Below, piece after piece: positions 11,073-22,480 of a stretch of DNA of 64,000 nucleotides. The stretch comes from Notamacropus eugenii (taxonomy: Eukaryota > Chordata > Mammalia > Diprotodontia > Macropodidae), in contig NC_092872.1 in NCBI RefSeq assembly GCF_028372415.1, forward strand, positions 551,806,205 to 551,870,204. Direction: 5' to 3'. The position numbers were made by a program, and so were the translations under genes. A model generated the notes under the pieces. That model saw only the letters and a list, made by a program, of their open reading frames with translations, was not told the DNA's origin and did no database searches. How positions within the stretch are numbered: the stretch's first letter is position 1; each line of letters starts with the position of its first letter.

Positions 11073-11751
11073 CTGACTGTGGATGAGATACGTTGCATAT
11101 AATGTTAGACTTTGTTGATATGTTAGTTTTGCTGAACTGGAATTTTTTCTCTCCCTTTTCCTTATAGAAGGAAATATTTGGAAGAACAGAAAAAAAATAA
11201 ATCACAAAATGTAGGTGATATTAAAAACAAACTATATCAAACATTTTTAAAAAGAATGCTCACTTCAGGAAGATATCCTACAAATAGATTAAAAATCATA
11301 GAGTCCTTGGAAGATGGAGCAGCAGGAATAGATTTTTTAAAAATGATGTTGCACAATCTGCCTTACTCCCCTATTAGTAAAACAATTTGTTCGTATGTTT
11401 ACCACTAGTTAGCATTCTTCACTGGTTTTTCATTAGCCTTGAATTCTGTTTTCAGTAAATTCAAGAGGCAAAAGTCTATGGACACTGGACCAGGACCAGG
11501 ATCAGTTTTGTTTTGGAATATTGTTTATCACTGCACTAATACTGACTATTTGGTTTTATTTTACTTTGATTTAGGTACCCTCATTGCCAGGACAATGCAG
11601 ACTAATGTTGTCCAAGGAGATAGATTATCTGTGTACTTTGCTTCTGTTTCCATTTAATGTGGATTTCCAATTGCCATCATTCCAACATTATTATACTTTA
11701 TAACATGTAATGTAGCAGCAATGAGAGGTGGGGTGGAAGAAAACTATGTGG
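11069..11751. other. No recognisable feature
   Basis: Two short frames (76 and 72 codons at 11178 and 11439) have no recognisable protein content. Confidence 0.45.
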
Positions 11752-11850
11752 AAACTATATGGGACCTGGGTTCTAGTTCTGGTTCTACCACTTAATTGTT
11801 TTGGTGAACTTGGGCAAGGTAATCTGTCATCTCTCTGGAGTTGGAACCTG
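11752..11850 (+). mobile_element. MIR fragment, sense
   Basis: ACCTGGGTTCTAGTTCTGGT, CTACCACTTAATTG and GAACTTGGGCAAGG give the tRNA-like B-box and core of a MIR. Confidence 0.65.
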
Positions 11851-11904
11851 GTTTGATAGAAAACACACTGGACTTAAAATCAGAAAGGCCTTAGGCCCTA
11901 GGGA

Positions 11905-12115
11905 AATGTCATGAACATTTATCTCGTTTGATCCTCCTAAAATCCTGAGAGTTATCTTCTATCATAATGCCCATTTTAGATCAAGGAAAAGAAGGCCAAA
12001 AGGGGCTAAGCTACTTGCTCAGGATCACACAGCTACTAAGTGCCTGAGATTAGATTTGAACTCAGGTCTTCCCGAATGCAGACCTAGTACTCTGTCCACT
12101 GAGTGACCTACTCAT
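11905..12115 (-). mobile_element. tRNA-derived SINE (MIR/MAR1-like), antisense
   Basis: GATCACACAGCTACTAAGTG, GATTTGAACTCAGGTCTTCC and CTCTGTCCACTGAGTGACCT are the reverse of the B box, A box and 5' end. Upstream is the internal CCCATTTTAGATCAAGGAAA core. Confidence 0.75.
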
Positions 12116-12250
12116 GCAGATTCAAGTCCCAGCCTTACTAGTTCTTTGGTCATGGCTAAGTTAATTGATGTCTTTGAATATTTAATATCAAATTGCACTA
12201 TCTATATCACAAAGTTGTTGTGAGGAAAACATTATGGCCAGTTGCCATTT
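12116..12250 (+). mobile_element. MIR fragment, sense
   Basis: TTCAAGTCCCAGCC, GGTCATGGCTAAGTTAATTG and the core CACAAAGTTGTTGTGAGGAA are in MIR order. Confidence 0.5.
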
Positions 12251-12404
12251 GCATACTGGATATTGTACCTAACCTTTCCACCCCTTTTTAACTCAGCAAG
12301 TACCTTTGGTCATCAAGGAATTATTTGCACTGATAAAAGCTCCTCAGTTTATCCTCTGATTGCAAGTTCCTTGCAGTGAGGGGCCATGTCTTACTCAAAT
12401 TTGT

Positions 12405-12555
12405 GAATAAACATTTATAAAGAGGCAACTTTATTCTAGGTACTAGGAATACAAAGTAAAAAACAAAAAACAAAAAACCAAAAAACAGAAACATAGCCTG
12501 TCTTTAATGGCCTTATTTTCTGTTGGAGAAAAACTTAATAAGCATCAGAAATAAA
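12405..12555 (+). repeat. Dispersed repeat fragment (same family as 5.16 kb)
   Basis: AATAAACATTTATAAAGAGG, TTTATTCTAGGTACTAGGAA and ATACAAAGTAAAAAAC, then AATGGCCTTATTTTCTGTTG. A CAAAAAA-type A-rich stretch is expanded inside it. Confidence 0.5.
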
Positions 12556-13679
12556 TGAATGAATTATAATAATCAAATGTTTGAAAAGTATAAAGGATCC
12601 CAAAATGAAAGATGTTGCTTTATCACTTTTAATATAAGAAAAAACCTTTTAAAGTACTGTTGTTAACATATTGTGCAGTGTCAAGCAAGTCATCATCTTT
12701 GGGCCTCAATTTTGGTCTAATAGAATGAATTAGATGATCTCTCAGAATTCTAGTTATTATCGTATATGACTGATTAACAGACAATTTGACAGGGGAATTT
12801 GCTTATGTAAAATAATGATTTGGAGCAAGAGGGAGAAAAGGATGAATTCCTTTGCAATCATTTTGTAAGGCGACAGGATCTCTAATATCAGCTGCCTGGA
12901 GTCCATTTTAATTTTTGCTTGCGGATCCATTGCAGAAGACAAATGTAGGGTTTAATCCTCCACGTACTTGACATAGAAAACTCTGTGGTGACATAGAAGG
13001 TAGCCTGTCACAAACCACACTACTTTGCAACCTAATTTAGTGTTTCATGTCTTGTCCGATAAGAGGTAGTTCTGGAGCTGCCATGAAGCAAGTTAAGGAA
13101 AAGATGTATTTGTAGGGTTAGCCTTGGCCCTTCTCCACACTGGACCTTCCTTAAGCTCCAGCTCTTAGTTTCGCATCTTAATGATGTTGAAGTGGGGCGA
13201 AAACTACAGCATAATTCAAAGCAATTATTCCAAATGAATCTTTTGTAAATGGAATTTGCATTTGGAGGGATGTATTGTTATTTTTTTGTTTCGTTTTGTT
13301 TTTTTGCTAAGTTATGTGTTACAGATATATACAACATGATTAAAGATTGAAGTTGTTAATCCAACTGTCCTTATGTCTTGGAGCAAAAATTATTTGCACT
13401 AGCTAGTCACATCACTAAAAACTGAGTTACACAGAGGGGGAAAAAACACTATACTATTTGACCACTTAACTTGAAGCTTAGAGGGGCTTGTGTGTGCGTG
13501 TGTGTACAGATACCTTCAAATGTATATGTGTGTACTTGTGCACACACATCTTTTCCACAAATATACAAAGGCTTATTTAGCCTTGACTTTCCTTGTAAGG
13601 AAAGAGTAGTCACTTTGTTTTATAATAGTAGGATTGTATTCTCATGATAAAGAGTAAAATTACAAAGACATTAAACTAG
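12556..13679. other. Mostly unassigned DNA
   Basis: A short sense MIR piece (CAAGCAAGTCATCATCTTTG, about 12675-12750) and a (TG)n-like run at about 13488-13545 are visible. The block between 12.80 and 13.25 kb is low-repeat sequence without a convincing open frame; I see no exon in it. Confidence 0.4.
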
Positions 13680-13830
13680 AAGGTACTGCAGAGACCACAT
13701 ACTTGTCTTAGATAAAGTAACTGAGGACAAGAAAGAGAGATGTCTTGCTGAAGATCACACAGTGAGTTAATGGTGCAGCCAGGATTACAACTGGTGCCCA
13801 CTGAAAGCTTTTTCTATTACTGTTAACAAG
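13680..13830 (-). mobile_element. MIR fragment, antisense
   Basis: AACTGAGGACAAGAAAGAGA, GATCACACAGTGAGTTAATG and CAGGATTACAACTGGTGCCC correspond to the reversed MIR core and B box. Confidence 0.65.
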
Positions 13831-14149
13831 GCAGAATTTCCTTTGTGTTTGATTTCCTGTTTTATTTGACTATTGTTTATCACTCCAGGAAAGACTGAAA
13901 AGTAAATAAAATAAGGTTTTCAAAGTTGTGGAAAACAAGTGAACATCTTATGGTGATCAGACAATGAGCTGAAAAGAAACTGAAAACAAATCTAGTTAGA
14001 CTTCTCTCTTTTCTGTTTGAGATTCATAGCAATCTTGGAATGGAGGTTAGTGCTAAATGTGTTTGCTATAAGCAGAGAGGATTGTGTTGACTTAGCTATT
14101 AATATGGGTTTTAAGTTTATGTGCAACATTCTTCTTGTTAATCCATGTT
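13831..14149. other. No recognisable feature
   Basis: Unassigned sequence, no open frame. Confidence 0.45.
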
Positions 14150-14425
14150 GCTTGTTGCTATTTGTCCTTTATTCTTGAAGAGGATCATTGACATCATGAA
14201 GGTGATGTCTTGACTTGCAAGTGAATTGGACTTAAGTGAGGCAGAGCTGTATGGAGTCATCAGCCTCACTGTCTCCTCCAGAACTGTCAAAGTCCAGCGA
14301 CAAAATAAAGTCAAGATGACTGGAGATGGCTTGGGATGCAGTGGGTGACCTTGGCCTTTCTAAATTAAGGTCTTTCCCAAGTTTCAGTTTGTCTGAGACA
14401 ACATCCATTCAATGACTAAGGGTAG
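14150..14425 (-). mobile_element. Marsupial SINE, antisense
   Basis: TTGTCCTTTATTCTTGAAGA, GGATCATTGACATCATGAAG, GACTTGCAAGTGAATTGGAC and AGCCTCACTGTCTCCTCCAG are the reversed tail and body of the family at 335 and 30305. The distal part (GTCTGAGACAACATCCATTC) belongs to a longer subfamily. Confidence 0.7.
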
Positions 14426-14569
14426 TTGCTACTGTCTGGGGGATATGCATTTACCAACATGGGGTATATCTTTCCTTCAGTTTCCTGAGAAAGACAATTC
14501 CTCTGGACAATCTCTTCATGTCCTCATACATGGTAGATAATCAGTAATTCATGCTTACACAACATAGAT

Positions 14570-14785
14570 ACCTAAGATTTGAGGCATGACAGAGAAATAG
14601 GAAAAACAAACATTGACTTGACAATTAGGAGATATGTATTTCTCTCAACCCTGGTATTAACTATTTCTTTGAACTTAGGCAAATCACTTTCCCTCTGCAA
14701 GGCTTATGTGGTTTTCCTCATTTGTAAAAATTAGTTGAGTTAAATGATTTCAAAGGTCCTATAAAGCTCTGACAACTTATGTTTG
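14570..14785 (+). mobile_element. MIR fragment, sense
   Basis: GACTTGACAATTAGGAGATA, TTAGGCAAATCACTTTCCCT, GTTTTCCTCATTTGTAAAAA and a final GGTCCTATAAAGCTCTGAC follow MIR order. Confidence 0.6.
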
Positions 14786-15179
14786 GAAGTCATTTCCTGT
14801 TTTAACTATCTTTACTAAAGCTTTTATCTTCTAAGGACCCATTCAATTCTGAAATTTAATTATCTTTTATTCTAGAGTAAGGGTAGGGTTAAAACTAACT
14901 CCATTTTACTGTAGGGGTTGAGTAATTGCCAACTTTTTTGATTGACTCAATCAGAACTGTTTGAACAGGGCCTCTCTTAAATTACTCAGTCATTGAGTGA
15001 AACTCTGAATCATGTCTTAAGGATTTTGTATGAAAGACAGAAGCTATCTCAGAATCGGGGAAAAATAAGAAATTCTGAGCTGCTACATTCAATAAGGTAT
15101 TGCAAATTGGGTCTCATCCAGATGGGGAGAAAGGAGTATGGAAACCATGGTGCAATAATTAGTTGTTTTAAGCCTGTGC
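14786..15179. other. No recognisable feature
   Basis: A 68-codon chance frame (14993) shows no known domain. Confidence 0.4.
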
Positions 15180-15430
15180 AGGAATATAATGGCCCCTAAA
15201 ACTCATGTGGTCTACTTTCTCAGTTTTAGGGATTAGATGAAAGAGTCTGAGTTCAGTCACAATCCCTCCAAACCCCCAGTTTGGAAAAAGAAAAATTCCT
15301 TATGCCAGGCAGAGGCTTGGCCCTCTCTATAAAATTATATTCATAGTTAAATCTCTAATTAACCTCAACCTCTTTAGAGTTGAGACAAGATTCAGTTTAT
15401 TGGAAACATTTGGGTAACAAAGCAGCAGAT
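15180..15430 (-). mobile_element. Possible LTR fragment, antisense
   Basis: CAATCCCTCCAAACCCCCAG then TTTGGAAAAAG resembles 27086-27118 (CAGTCCCCTCAACCCCCAAC, TTGGAAAAGATT). A TTTATT (reverse AATAAA) follows at about 15396. This fits an antisense LTR pair but borders are not visible. Confidence 0.3.
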
Positions 15431-15988
15431 TACATTATAGTGACTGTGAACCAAGACATCTGAGAAGGAAAATTGGGGAAAGAGCTGACCTTTTTTTATT
15501 TTTAAAGATTTGCCTAAGCCTGGATCTTCCTGGAATGCCCACAAAGTCAAAGACTTCCTTTGATATTTCCCTTCTCTGCCACAGCTCAGAATTTCTTTTG
15601 ATTCATCCTTATTCTAACCTCCCCAAATCAGAGAGAGCTTCTACCTTTAATACAAAATGCTTAGGATTTGAACCACTCTTTGACATAATGACTTTGACTG
15701 ATTCAAGGTGGTATACAAGGCCTGTTCATTCAGTTCTGATTACCAGGTTCAATGAAATATATACTTGAGTACAATATGGAATGATTTCAACATCACACTC
15801 GCTCTAGTTTTCAGAGAGCATCAGTTCTACAATGTTTTGATTTGGTCCAAGTTTTCTCTATTCACTCCACCCAAATACCACGGAAACTCCCATCAGCCAT
15901 ATTTTTCATCTCCTTCTACAGGACATCCCCTCAACCCAGAACTTCTGAGTTGGTCCCATTCAGTGCAAGCTTTAAAAGAAGTTGGCTA
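15431..15988. other. No recognisable feature
   Basis: Two adjacent short frames (15535 and 15765) have no recognisable protein content. Confidence 0.4.
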
Positions 15989-16070
15989 TACAGAGTGTCC
16001 TAAAAAATCTTTATGCAATTTTAATCTTCTAAAGCTAGAAACTGCATGAAGATTTTTGGGATACTATGTA
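15989..16070. mobile_element. Palindromic mariner-type MITE, copy A
   Basis: An 82-bp imperfect hairpin. The left arm is TACAGAGTGTCCTAAAAAAT, CTTTATGCAATTTTAAT; the right arm is AACTGCATGAAGATTTTTGG, GATACTATGTA. Arms end in TA, as expected for Tc1/mariner insertions. It is non-coding and would have been moved by a mariner transposase in trans. Confidence 0.75.
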
Positions 16071-17161
16071 TCATATAAAACCTCCTTTTTCAATCAGACT
16101 ACCCTGAAGTAAATGATATGCTGAATTAATGACAAGTCTAAATTATTGAATATATTTATTCAAAGAAATGAAGCTTGAGTGCCTTATTTAGTAAATATAC
16201 TTTGCTTAATAAAGTCTATATAGGTTAGCTTCTTAAGGAGAGGCTGTTTTAATACACAAATAATAATGATTTACAGTTGTTAGTATATTAATTGTGTATC
16301 TATGATGTTTCTGAAATTCTTCAGAACATCTGAAAATTCATGGTAGGTAGAGTTTGATTAAGATCCTGCCTAGATTTCCATAGAGTTAAACTTAGTGGAG
16401 TCTGGATTGATGAGCTTCTCTTGTGTAGAAACCAAGTTACCATTTCAGAGGCTAGGCCATTACATGAGGCAGCACTGATGGCCATTTGCACAATCTGCAC
16501 ATGCCTTAGGGTTAACTCCAATGATGCTGACACATTTCACACACCTGTCCTCTTCTCCCCCAACAGGAAATTTGAAAACAAAAACAAAGATGACATAAGT
16601 TGGAAACCTGCCCTATTTAATCAGTAAGACTCATGAAAACTGAATTCTGGTGGGGACGAGGAGAGATGGGGGGGGGGTGAGAAATCCTCAAGTTAGGTCA
16701 TGTGGCTAAAAAACAAAACCAAAAAACCCCCACTAGATTCCAAATCAGGGCCCCTAAGTTTAAAGTTTGACTCTTCAACTTCTTATTTGTGTGACCGTAA
16801 GCATATAGTATCCCATCTCTGCTCCTCAGGCTCTTCATCTATAAAAACCAAAAAAAAAAAAAAAAAAGTGTAAATTTGTTTACAACTCTTAAACTACTAG
16901 TCTTCTTTAAATGGTATACCTAGCTGCGTCATTTTTTTTTTTTTGTAAAGGTTACGTAAGAGTGAAAATCTAACAAACTACACAAAGTGGCCAAAGGAAT
17001 GCATATAAAAGCTGTACTTTATTATGGAGCCCCATTGTGGGGCTTGGTGAGATTGTGGTATATATTACAAATATCAAGCAAACTTGGGTAATTGTTGATG
17101 GATTTGGGTGGAAAATGATTCTTCAATGAAAAAAAAGATTGTCTTTGACACACAATTATCA
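16071..17161. other. Unassigned DNA between two MITEs
   Basis: Contains an A run at about 16849-16867 and a T run near 16930. No gene or known repeat is clear. Confidence 0.4.
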
Positions 17162-17240
17162 TACACTGGCTTTCTTAAACGTCTTAGTGAAAATTTAATC
17201 TTTAATAGCTTAAAACTGTAGTAAGACTTGGAACACTCAC
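17162..17240. mobile_element. Palindromic mariner-type MITE, copy B
   Basis: Same hairpin family as 15989-16070. The left arm has CGTCTTAGTGAAAATTTAAT; the right arm has AGCTTAAAACTGTAGTAAGA, CTTGGAACACTCA. The centre (CTTTAATAGCTTAAA) is self-complementary. Terminal bases are more eroded than copy A. Confidence 0.65.
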
Positions 17241-17689
17241 ACACACACCTATATAGTTGTTAAGTCTTTCAAATGTACTGCTAGCCCAACATGGTGGTTT
17301 TACTAGACCACAGCTGGAAATACAGGCCAAGGTGCTGCCAATGGTTTATCAGTGAACTGCCCAAATTTTCCAGGAAATACAGCACCCAGCTGTCTTTGTG
17401 GTTTGTTCAATGTACTTGATAACCAGTTTGAGTGGGTAAATAGATACCATGAAGTATTTTTTTCCATGCTTCCACATGCATGAGATTTTGAATTAGTCCT
17501 TATAAATGCCTTTTCTCAACGGTTTTTGTAAAATACAACAGTACTTACCTCCTTTATAAAATGCAAATGTATTGCCATACTCTGATGTTCTCATTGAAAC
17601 AGTTCTTGTTTATTGCCAGCCAAATTAGAGCTTTTCTCTTTGGGGCTATAGATGAACTTTCAAGAGAAAACCACTCAGAATAGTTGGCA
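17241..17689. other. No recognisable feature
   Basis: Low-repeat sequence without an open frame. Confidence 0.45.
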
Positions 17690-17962
17690 TGACCTTTCTT
17701 TTGTAATTATTCAGTCATTTCAATTATGTCTGCTTCTTTGTGATCCCATTTGGGGTTTTCTTGGCAAAAAATGCTGAAGTGGATTGCCATTTTCTTCTCC
17801 AGCTCATTTTACAGATGAGGAAACTGAGGTAAATTGAGTTAAGTGACTTGCCCAGGTTCGCACAGCTGGTAAGTGTCTGAGGCCAGATATGAATTCAGGG
17901 AGATGAGTTTTCCTGACTCTAGGTTCAAAGCTGTATCCACTGAACTACCTGGCTGACCTTCC
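17690..17962 (-). mobile_element. Full-length marsupial tRNA-derived SINE, antisense
   Basis: Reverse complement of the complete element at 20358: the tail TTTGGGGTTTTCTTGGCAAA, AGTGGATTGCCATTTTCTTC, ACAGATGAGGAAACTGAGG, TAAGTGACTTGCCCAGG, then CAGCTGGTAAGTGTCTGAGG and a CTACCTGGCTG 5' end. Box A and B equivalents are present in degenerate form. Confidence 0.85.
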
Positions 17963-18599
17963 TTTATGAGGGCAATAAAACAGCATTAGTAGACTTGATT
18001 GTTCAAATAGCAGTGAAGATGATCATCCTTTCTTTGGGAAAAGGTAGTTCTAATTTATATAACCAGGTCATTCATTTACTCACATTCGTTCAGGTATTTA
18101 ACAATGCCAAACGTGACTTTGAGTAAGTCATTTAGCCTCACCTCTTTCATGAGTACAATGAAGGGGCCTGGTCAACATGAGCTCTAAGGTTCCTTGCAAC
18201 TCTGTGATCGTAACATCCTGTGTGAGATGCCTAGATCAAAAAAAAAAAAAAAAGATAACGTAGCCTCCATAGCACCTGCCTTCTTGGAACTTACAATCTA
18301 TTGGAAAAGGAAAGGTGTGAGGACAGAGAAATAAAATAGGCAATATAGACTAGGTGGAATTTCAGAATTTAGAAAAAATAGGCTATAGTAAAAGTATACA
18401 AGGGAAAATTGACGGAAATCCCATCACACTAAACAGATATATTTATATATATTTTTCTTTAATGAGGAATAATATGCAGCTAGAAAAGAGTCACTTAAAA
18501 CTTCATTTATAATTCTTTTAAATCAAAATATTTAATTAATTATATCTTTTCTTGCTGCATTTTTCTAGCCCTTTTATTTTGTGGTATGTTCATAGATCT
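17963..18599. other. Unassigned DNA with small repeat pieces
   Basis: A sense MIR piece lies at about 18110-18215 (TGAGTAAGTCATTTAGCCTC, TCTAAGGTTCCTTGCAACTC). An A run is at 18239-18254, followed by CTTGGAACTTACAATCTATTG, which is the end of the dispersed repeat seen at 5.16 kb. The rest is unassigned. Confidence 0.45.
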
Positions 18600-18780
18600 A
18601 GAGCAGGAAGGCAATATAATAGGCCTCTTCACTTTACAGAGAAGAAAACTAAGGACCAGAGAAGGTAAGTAATTTGCCTAGTCACACAGGTTGTAAGTGA
18701 CAGCGTCAGTACTTGAACCCAGCTCCTTTGATTCTAAATTTTCCGCTTTGTCTACCATATCTTGACTTCCAAATAATAAA
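18600..18780 (-). mobile_element. MIR fragment, antisense
   Basis: ACTTTACAGAGAAGAAAACT, GTCACACAGGTTGTAAGTG, GTACTTGAACCCAGCTCC in reversed MIR order. Confidence 0.65.
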
Positions 18781-18884
18781 TCAGCAGGGAGCACAGGGAT
18801 GATGCATTAAGGTGGTAATTCAACTGAGCCTTGAATGATAGAAACATTACAAACCTGAGTTACTACCACAAGTAAAGACTGCAA

Positions 18885-19330
18885 TTATTTTATTTGTTAT
18901 TTTTATTTTTAATTTATGAAATAAAACATTTCTATGACATGGTATAATAGACAAAAAAGATGATAGCACATGAAACTGCAAATCTATTAAGTACAACTTT
19001 CTATTTCTTTTAAATGCATAATAATGTTATCATGTAACTTTCATTTTTCCCCCTTTTTTCTTCACTCCCAGTTCTAGAGATGGCTACCATTAGAGACAGA
19101 TATGTATGTGTGTGTACGTATACACACACATCTGTCTCTATGTGTATCTGTATGTATGTGTATATGTGTGTATATGTATATACGTATATGTGTGAAATAA
19201 TTTATACATATTTTTATTTATATATCTTTATATATATTATACATATTTCTTTGTCTGGATGCTGATAGCATATTCCTTTATATGTCCTTTATAGTAGATT
19301 TGGGTATTTACAATAATGAAAATGACTAGT
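18885..19330 (-). mobile_element. L1 3' UTR fragment, antisense
   Basis: Aligns collinearly with 20665-20980: TTTTTAATTTATGAAATAAA, GATGGCTACCATTAGAGACA, TTTCTTTGTCTGGATGCTGA. A TATG/CACA/TATA microsatellite (about 19098-19250) expanded inside it and produces a meaningless 61-codon frame. Confidence 0.7.
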
Positions 19331-20084
19331 ATACAGTAAGTCCACATTTTAGAAGTATGTCTAGAGTTGGGGGGAAGAGCAGGAATGAGGAATGAGTTCT
19401 TGTATTTGAACTTTGTATAGTTGTCTGACACAACTGTAAAAGATCAAGTTGTGACTGAATGCACAGTGAACAATCTCACTTAGACACCTCTACCCAAGTC
19501 TACCAGGCATGGTTATTTATTGAGGTCATGTTCAATGTGACTTCAAAACTTGATTAAGTAAACAAGTGGCCCCTTGCAAAAGCCTATACCTGATGTGGTC
19601 TCAGCCCAAATGTATTCTGTTAGTAGATGCGCTGCCAAGTGTGACCTCTTTCTTGTTCATTTTAAAAGTTCTTCTCTGGGCTGGCAGAAACCACATGTGA
19701 TTTCATCTCTCCCTACAGTTCTTCCCTCCCCCAGGTAGAAGTCATATTCTTTAAGCAGCTTTATATGATATGAAATTCTTGAATTTCTTGAAGAAAATTA
19801 AGAATATCTTACGTGAAATGTACAAGAGAGATGGGACCTTTGACTAGAAAAGAGGCTGTTACAACTGAAAGGGACCTTAGAGAGCGTTGAGTCTAAACTA
19901 TTTTATTTAATAAAAGAGGAAATTGAAGGTTAGCAAGGTTACACTGAAGAATCTGTAGTAAACAACAATAATGAATCTTTAGTAAAGAAGGGAAAACATT
20001 ATTTTATTCTTTTCTAATACTAATTTCTAACCATTGCCTGTTGCTTACATGGACATATCTATGTATCACTGACCTAATACAAAG
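19331..20084. other. No recognisable feature
   Basis: Unassigned; one 64-codon chance frame on the minus strand. Confidence 0.4.
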
Positions 20085-20350
20085 ATCACTGAACTTGGGA
20101 GTTTGGAGGCCCGGGCTTATGATGCCTGGTTCTCACCATCTGAATGACCCAAGGTTAGCAACTTCCTTTCCCTGGCCTTAGTTTTCTCATCTGTACAATG
20201 AGAGGGCAGGAATAGAAAACCACAGAATCACTGATTTTTAAATTGGAAACAACTTTAGAGACAATTTATCGCAACCATATTTTACAGTTGAAGTTAGAGT
20301 GGTTAAATGATTAAAGTTAAGGAATCACAGAAGACCTCTGGCCCTCTAAT
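20085..20350. mobile_element. MIR fragments, sense then antisense
   Basis: 20085-20225 is sense MIR (CTGAATGACCCAAGGTTAG, TTTCTCATCTGTACAATGAG). 20230-20345 resembles the antisense part (TTTTACAGTTGAAGTTAG, TTAAGGAATCACAG). Confidence 0.55.
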
Positions 20351-20357
20351 ACCAGGG

Positions 20358-20625
20358 GCAGCTAGGTGGTACAGTGGATAGAGTGTTTGTTGGACTTGGA
20401 GTCAGGAAGGCTCATCTTCCTGGGTTCAAATTTGGCCCTCAGACACTTGCTGGCTGTGTGACCCTAGGCAGGTCACTTAACCCTGTTTACCTCAGTTACC
20501 TCATCTGTGAAATGAACTGGAGAAAGAAATGGCTAACCCATCTAATATCTTTGCCAAGAAAACCTCAAATAGGGTCATGAAGAGTCAGACACCAATGAAA
20601 TGATTGAACAACAACCTCTAACAGA
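20358..20625 (+). mobile_element. Full-length marsupial tRNA-derived SINE, sense
   Basis: Starts GGGCAGCTAGGTGGTACAGT, includes GGGTTCAAATTTGG (box B-like), GCTGTGTGACCCTAGGCAGG, CACTTAACCCTGTTTACCTC and ATGAACTGGAGAAAGAAATG, and ends in CCAAGAAAACCTCAAATAGG, AACAACAACC. It is transcribed, if at all, by RNA polymerase III and copied by L1. It is the least degraded SINE in the window. Confidence 0.9.
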
Positions 20626-20659
20626 TTCTTCTCTCTCTCTCTCTGGCTCTCTCTCTGGC

Positions 20660-21615
20660 TCTCAATTTTTAATTTATGGAATAAAACAAGCATTTCAATA
20701 ATGATGTATAATAAAAAAGATGATTGCCTTGAAACTGCTAATATATTATGCGTAACTTGTTATTCCTTTTAAATATATAATAAAGTTATGTAAATTTCTT
20801 TTTTTTCCTTTTTTTCTTCCTTCCCCATCCTGCCCTAGAGAGGGCTACCATTAGACACAAATAGGCATATATGTCTAAAATTATTCTATACATCTATTTA
20901 TCAACTCTTTCTTTGGATGCAGATAGTATCTTTTTTCATGTCCTTTCTAGTTCACTTGGATATTCATAAGAGTCAAAATGACCTATTCACTCAAAGCTGA
21001 CCTTAAAAGCATAGTGCTGTTACTCTATACCAGTTCTCTTGGCTCTGCTCATTTCACTCTTCATTCTTTTATGCAAGTTCATTCATGTTTTTTTTAAAAC
21101 TATCAAGCTCGTCATTTCTAAAAGCATAGTAATATTCTATCACAATCATATACTACAACTTGTTCAGACATCCCTGCAATTTCCAGTTCTTTGCCACCAC
21201 AAATGGCTGCTATAAACAGTTTAGAATATACAGGTTCTTTTCCTTTTTCCCTAATCATCTTTGGAAATAGACCTAGTAGTGGTATTGCTGGGTCAAAGAG
21301 TATAGGCAGTTTAATAGCTCTTTGAGCATAATTCCAGATTGCTTTTCCAAAAATCAATCAGTTCAAAATTTCACTAACAATGAATTAATGTCCCAAATTT
21401 TCCACATCCCCTCTAATATTTCTCTTTTTCCCTTTCAATGATGTTATCCAATCTGGTAGGTGTAAAACAATATCTCAAGGTTGTTTTCATTTGCATTTCT
21501 CTGATTGAAAATGATTTAGAGGATCTTTTTCATGACTATAAATTGTTTTTATTCATTGGAAAACTGCCTGTTCATAGCCTTTGACCATTTATGAATTGAG
21601 GAATGACTTGCATTC
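20660..21615 (-). mobile_element. L1 3' end (ORF2 C-terminus and 3' UTR), antisense
   Basis: Plus-strand landmarks run from the 3' end inward: GAGAGGGCTACCATTAGACA, TTTCTTTGGATGCAGATAGT, TAGTAGTGGTATTGCTGGGT, TCTGATTGAAAATGATTTAG and GAATTGAGGAATGACTTG. Minus strand near 21118-21357 translates to FGKAIWNYAQRAIKLPILFD then PAIPLLGLFPKM, which is the L1 ORF2 C-terminal 'P-F-DPAIPLLGIYP' motif. The copy is 5'-truncated and broken. Confidence 0.85.
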
Positions 21616-21894
21616 ATGGTCTCTTTCTCCTGTACCTCTTTGCCACTCTAATTTCTAAGATCCCTTGTAACTCTTTAACATGATTCTATCTTTCTTTTCT
21701 TTTGTCTTCCAAGATTCTTTTACTCAACAGAATTTTTAAACCTTAAAGTCCTGTTTCATGAGAAGTGAATCAGAAAGGATTTATTAATGATGAATAGGAT
21801 ATGAGTAGTAACCCTTTTAACTAATCTCTAAGATTGTTCTCAAAAGGTCATTGACCACTTCCTCTTTCCCTTTCTTCTTCAAGGTGGCTCCATT
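21616..21894. other. No recognisable feature
   Basis: Unassigned pyrimidine-biased sequence. Confidence 0.4.
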
Positions 21895-22185
21895 GATTTA
21901 TATTTGGACTCAGGGAGACCTCAGCTAAAACTTTGTCTCGGATCATTACTAGCTGCGTCACTTTGGCAAGTCATTCAACTTCTCTGTCTCAGTTTCCTCA
22001 TCTGTAGTGGGGATCATAACACCTACCTCACAGGGTGGTTTTTAGGATCAAATGAAATGACATGTGAAGCACTAAAATGCTCTTGTTATTTCTCCCCATT
22101 AGGCTGTGAGCTCTCTGAGGACTTTCTTTGTATCCCCAGTGCCTGGCAGATAATAAATGTTTACTGACTGACTGAATGACTTCCT
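21895..22185 (+). mobile_element. MIR with L2-like 3' end, sense
   Basis: GGACTCAGGGAGACCTCAGC, CATTACTAGCTGCGTCACTT, CAGTTTCCTCATCTGTAGTG and CACAGGGTGGTTTTTAGGAT are MIR core. It runs into GGCTGTGAGCTCTCTGAGGA and GTGCCTGGCAGATAATAAAT, an L2 3' end. The 87-codon frame here is chance. Confidence 0.75.
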
Positions 22186-22334
22186 TGAGAATGGAATGTT
22201 TCCTATGTTCACTGTTCTCATAGGGCACTCTGGGTGTGAGCTTATAGCTATGTATTACAGGTGATAAGAAACAAAAACTTTCTGAGCCATCATGAGTGAA
22301 ATACCTTTCATACATCCTAAAGTTCTAGAATTAG

Positions 22335-22480
22335 GTGATCTCTAAGGGATCCGTAAAGGAATTAGAGGTCATCCACTCTAATCCTTATCTCACCAAGAAT
22401 TCTTTGCATATCCTCTCTGACAAAGGGTAACTCAATCTATGTTTGAAGACCTCCACTGATGGGGAATCTACTATTTGTGA
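22335..22480 (+). mobile_element. CR1/L3 fragment, sense
   Basis: AATTAGAGGTCATCCACTCT, CAATCTATGTTTGAAGACCT and CACTGATGGGGAATCTACTA match the CR1/L3 3' layout (GGTCATCTAGTCC..GAAGACCTCCA). Confidence 0.6.
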
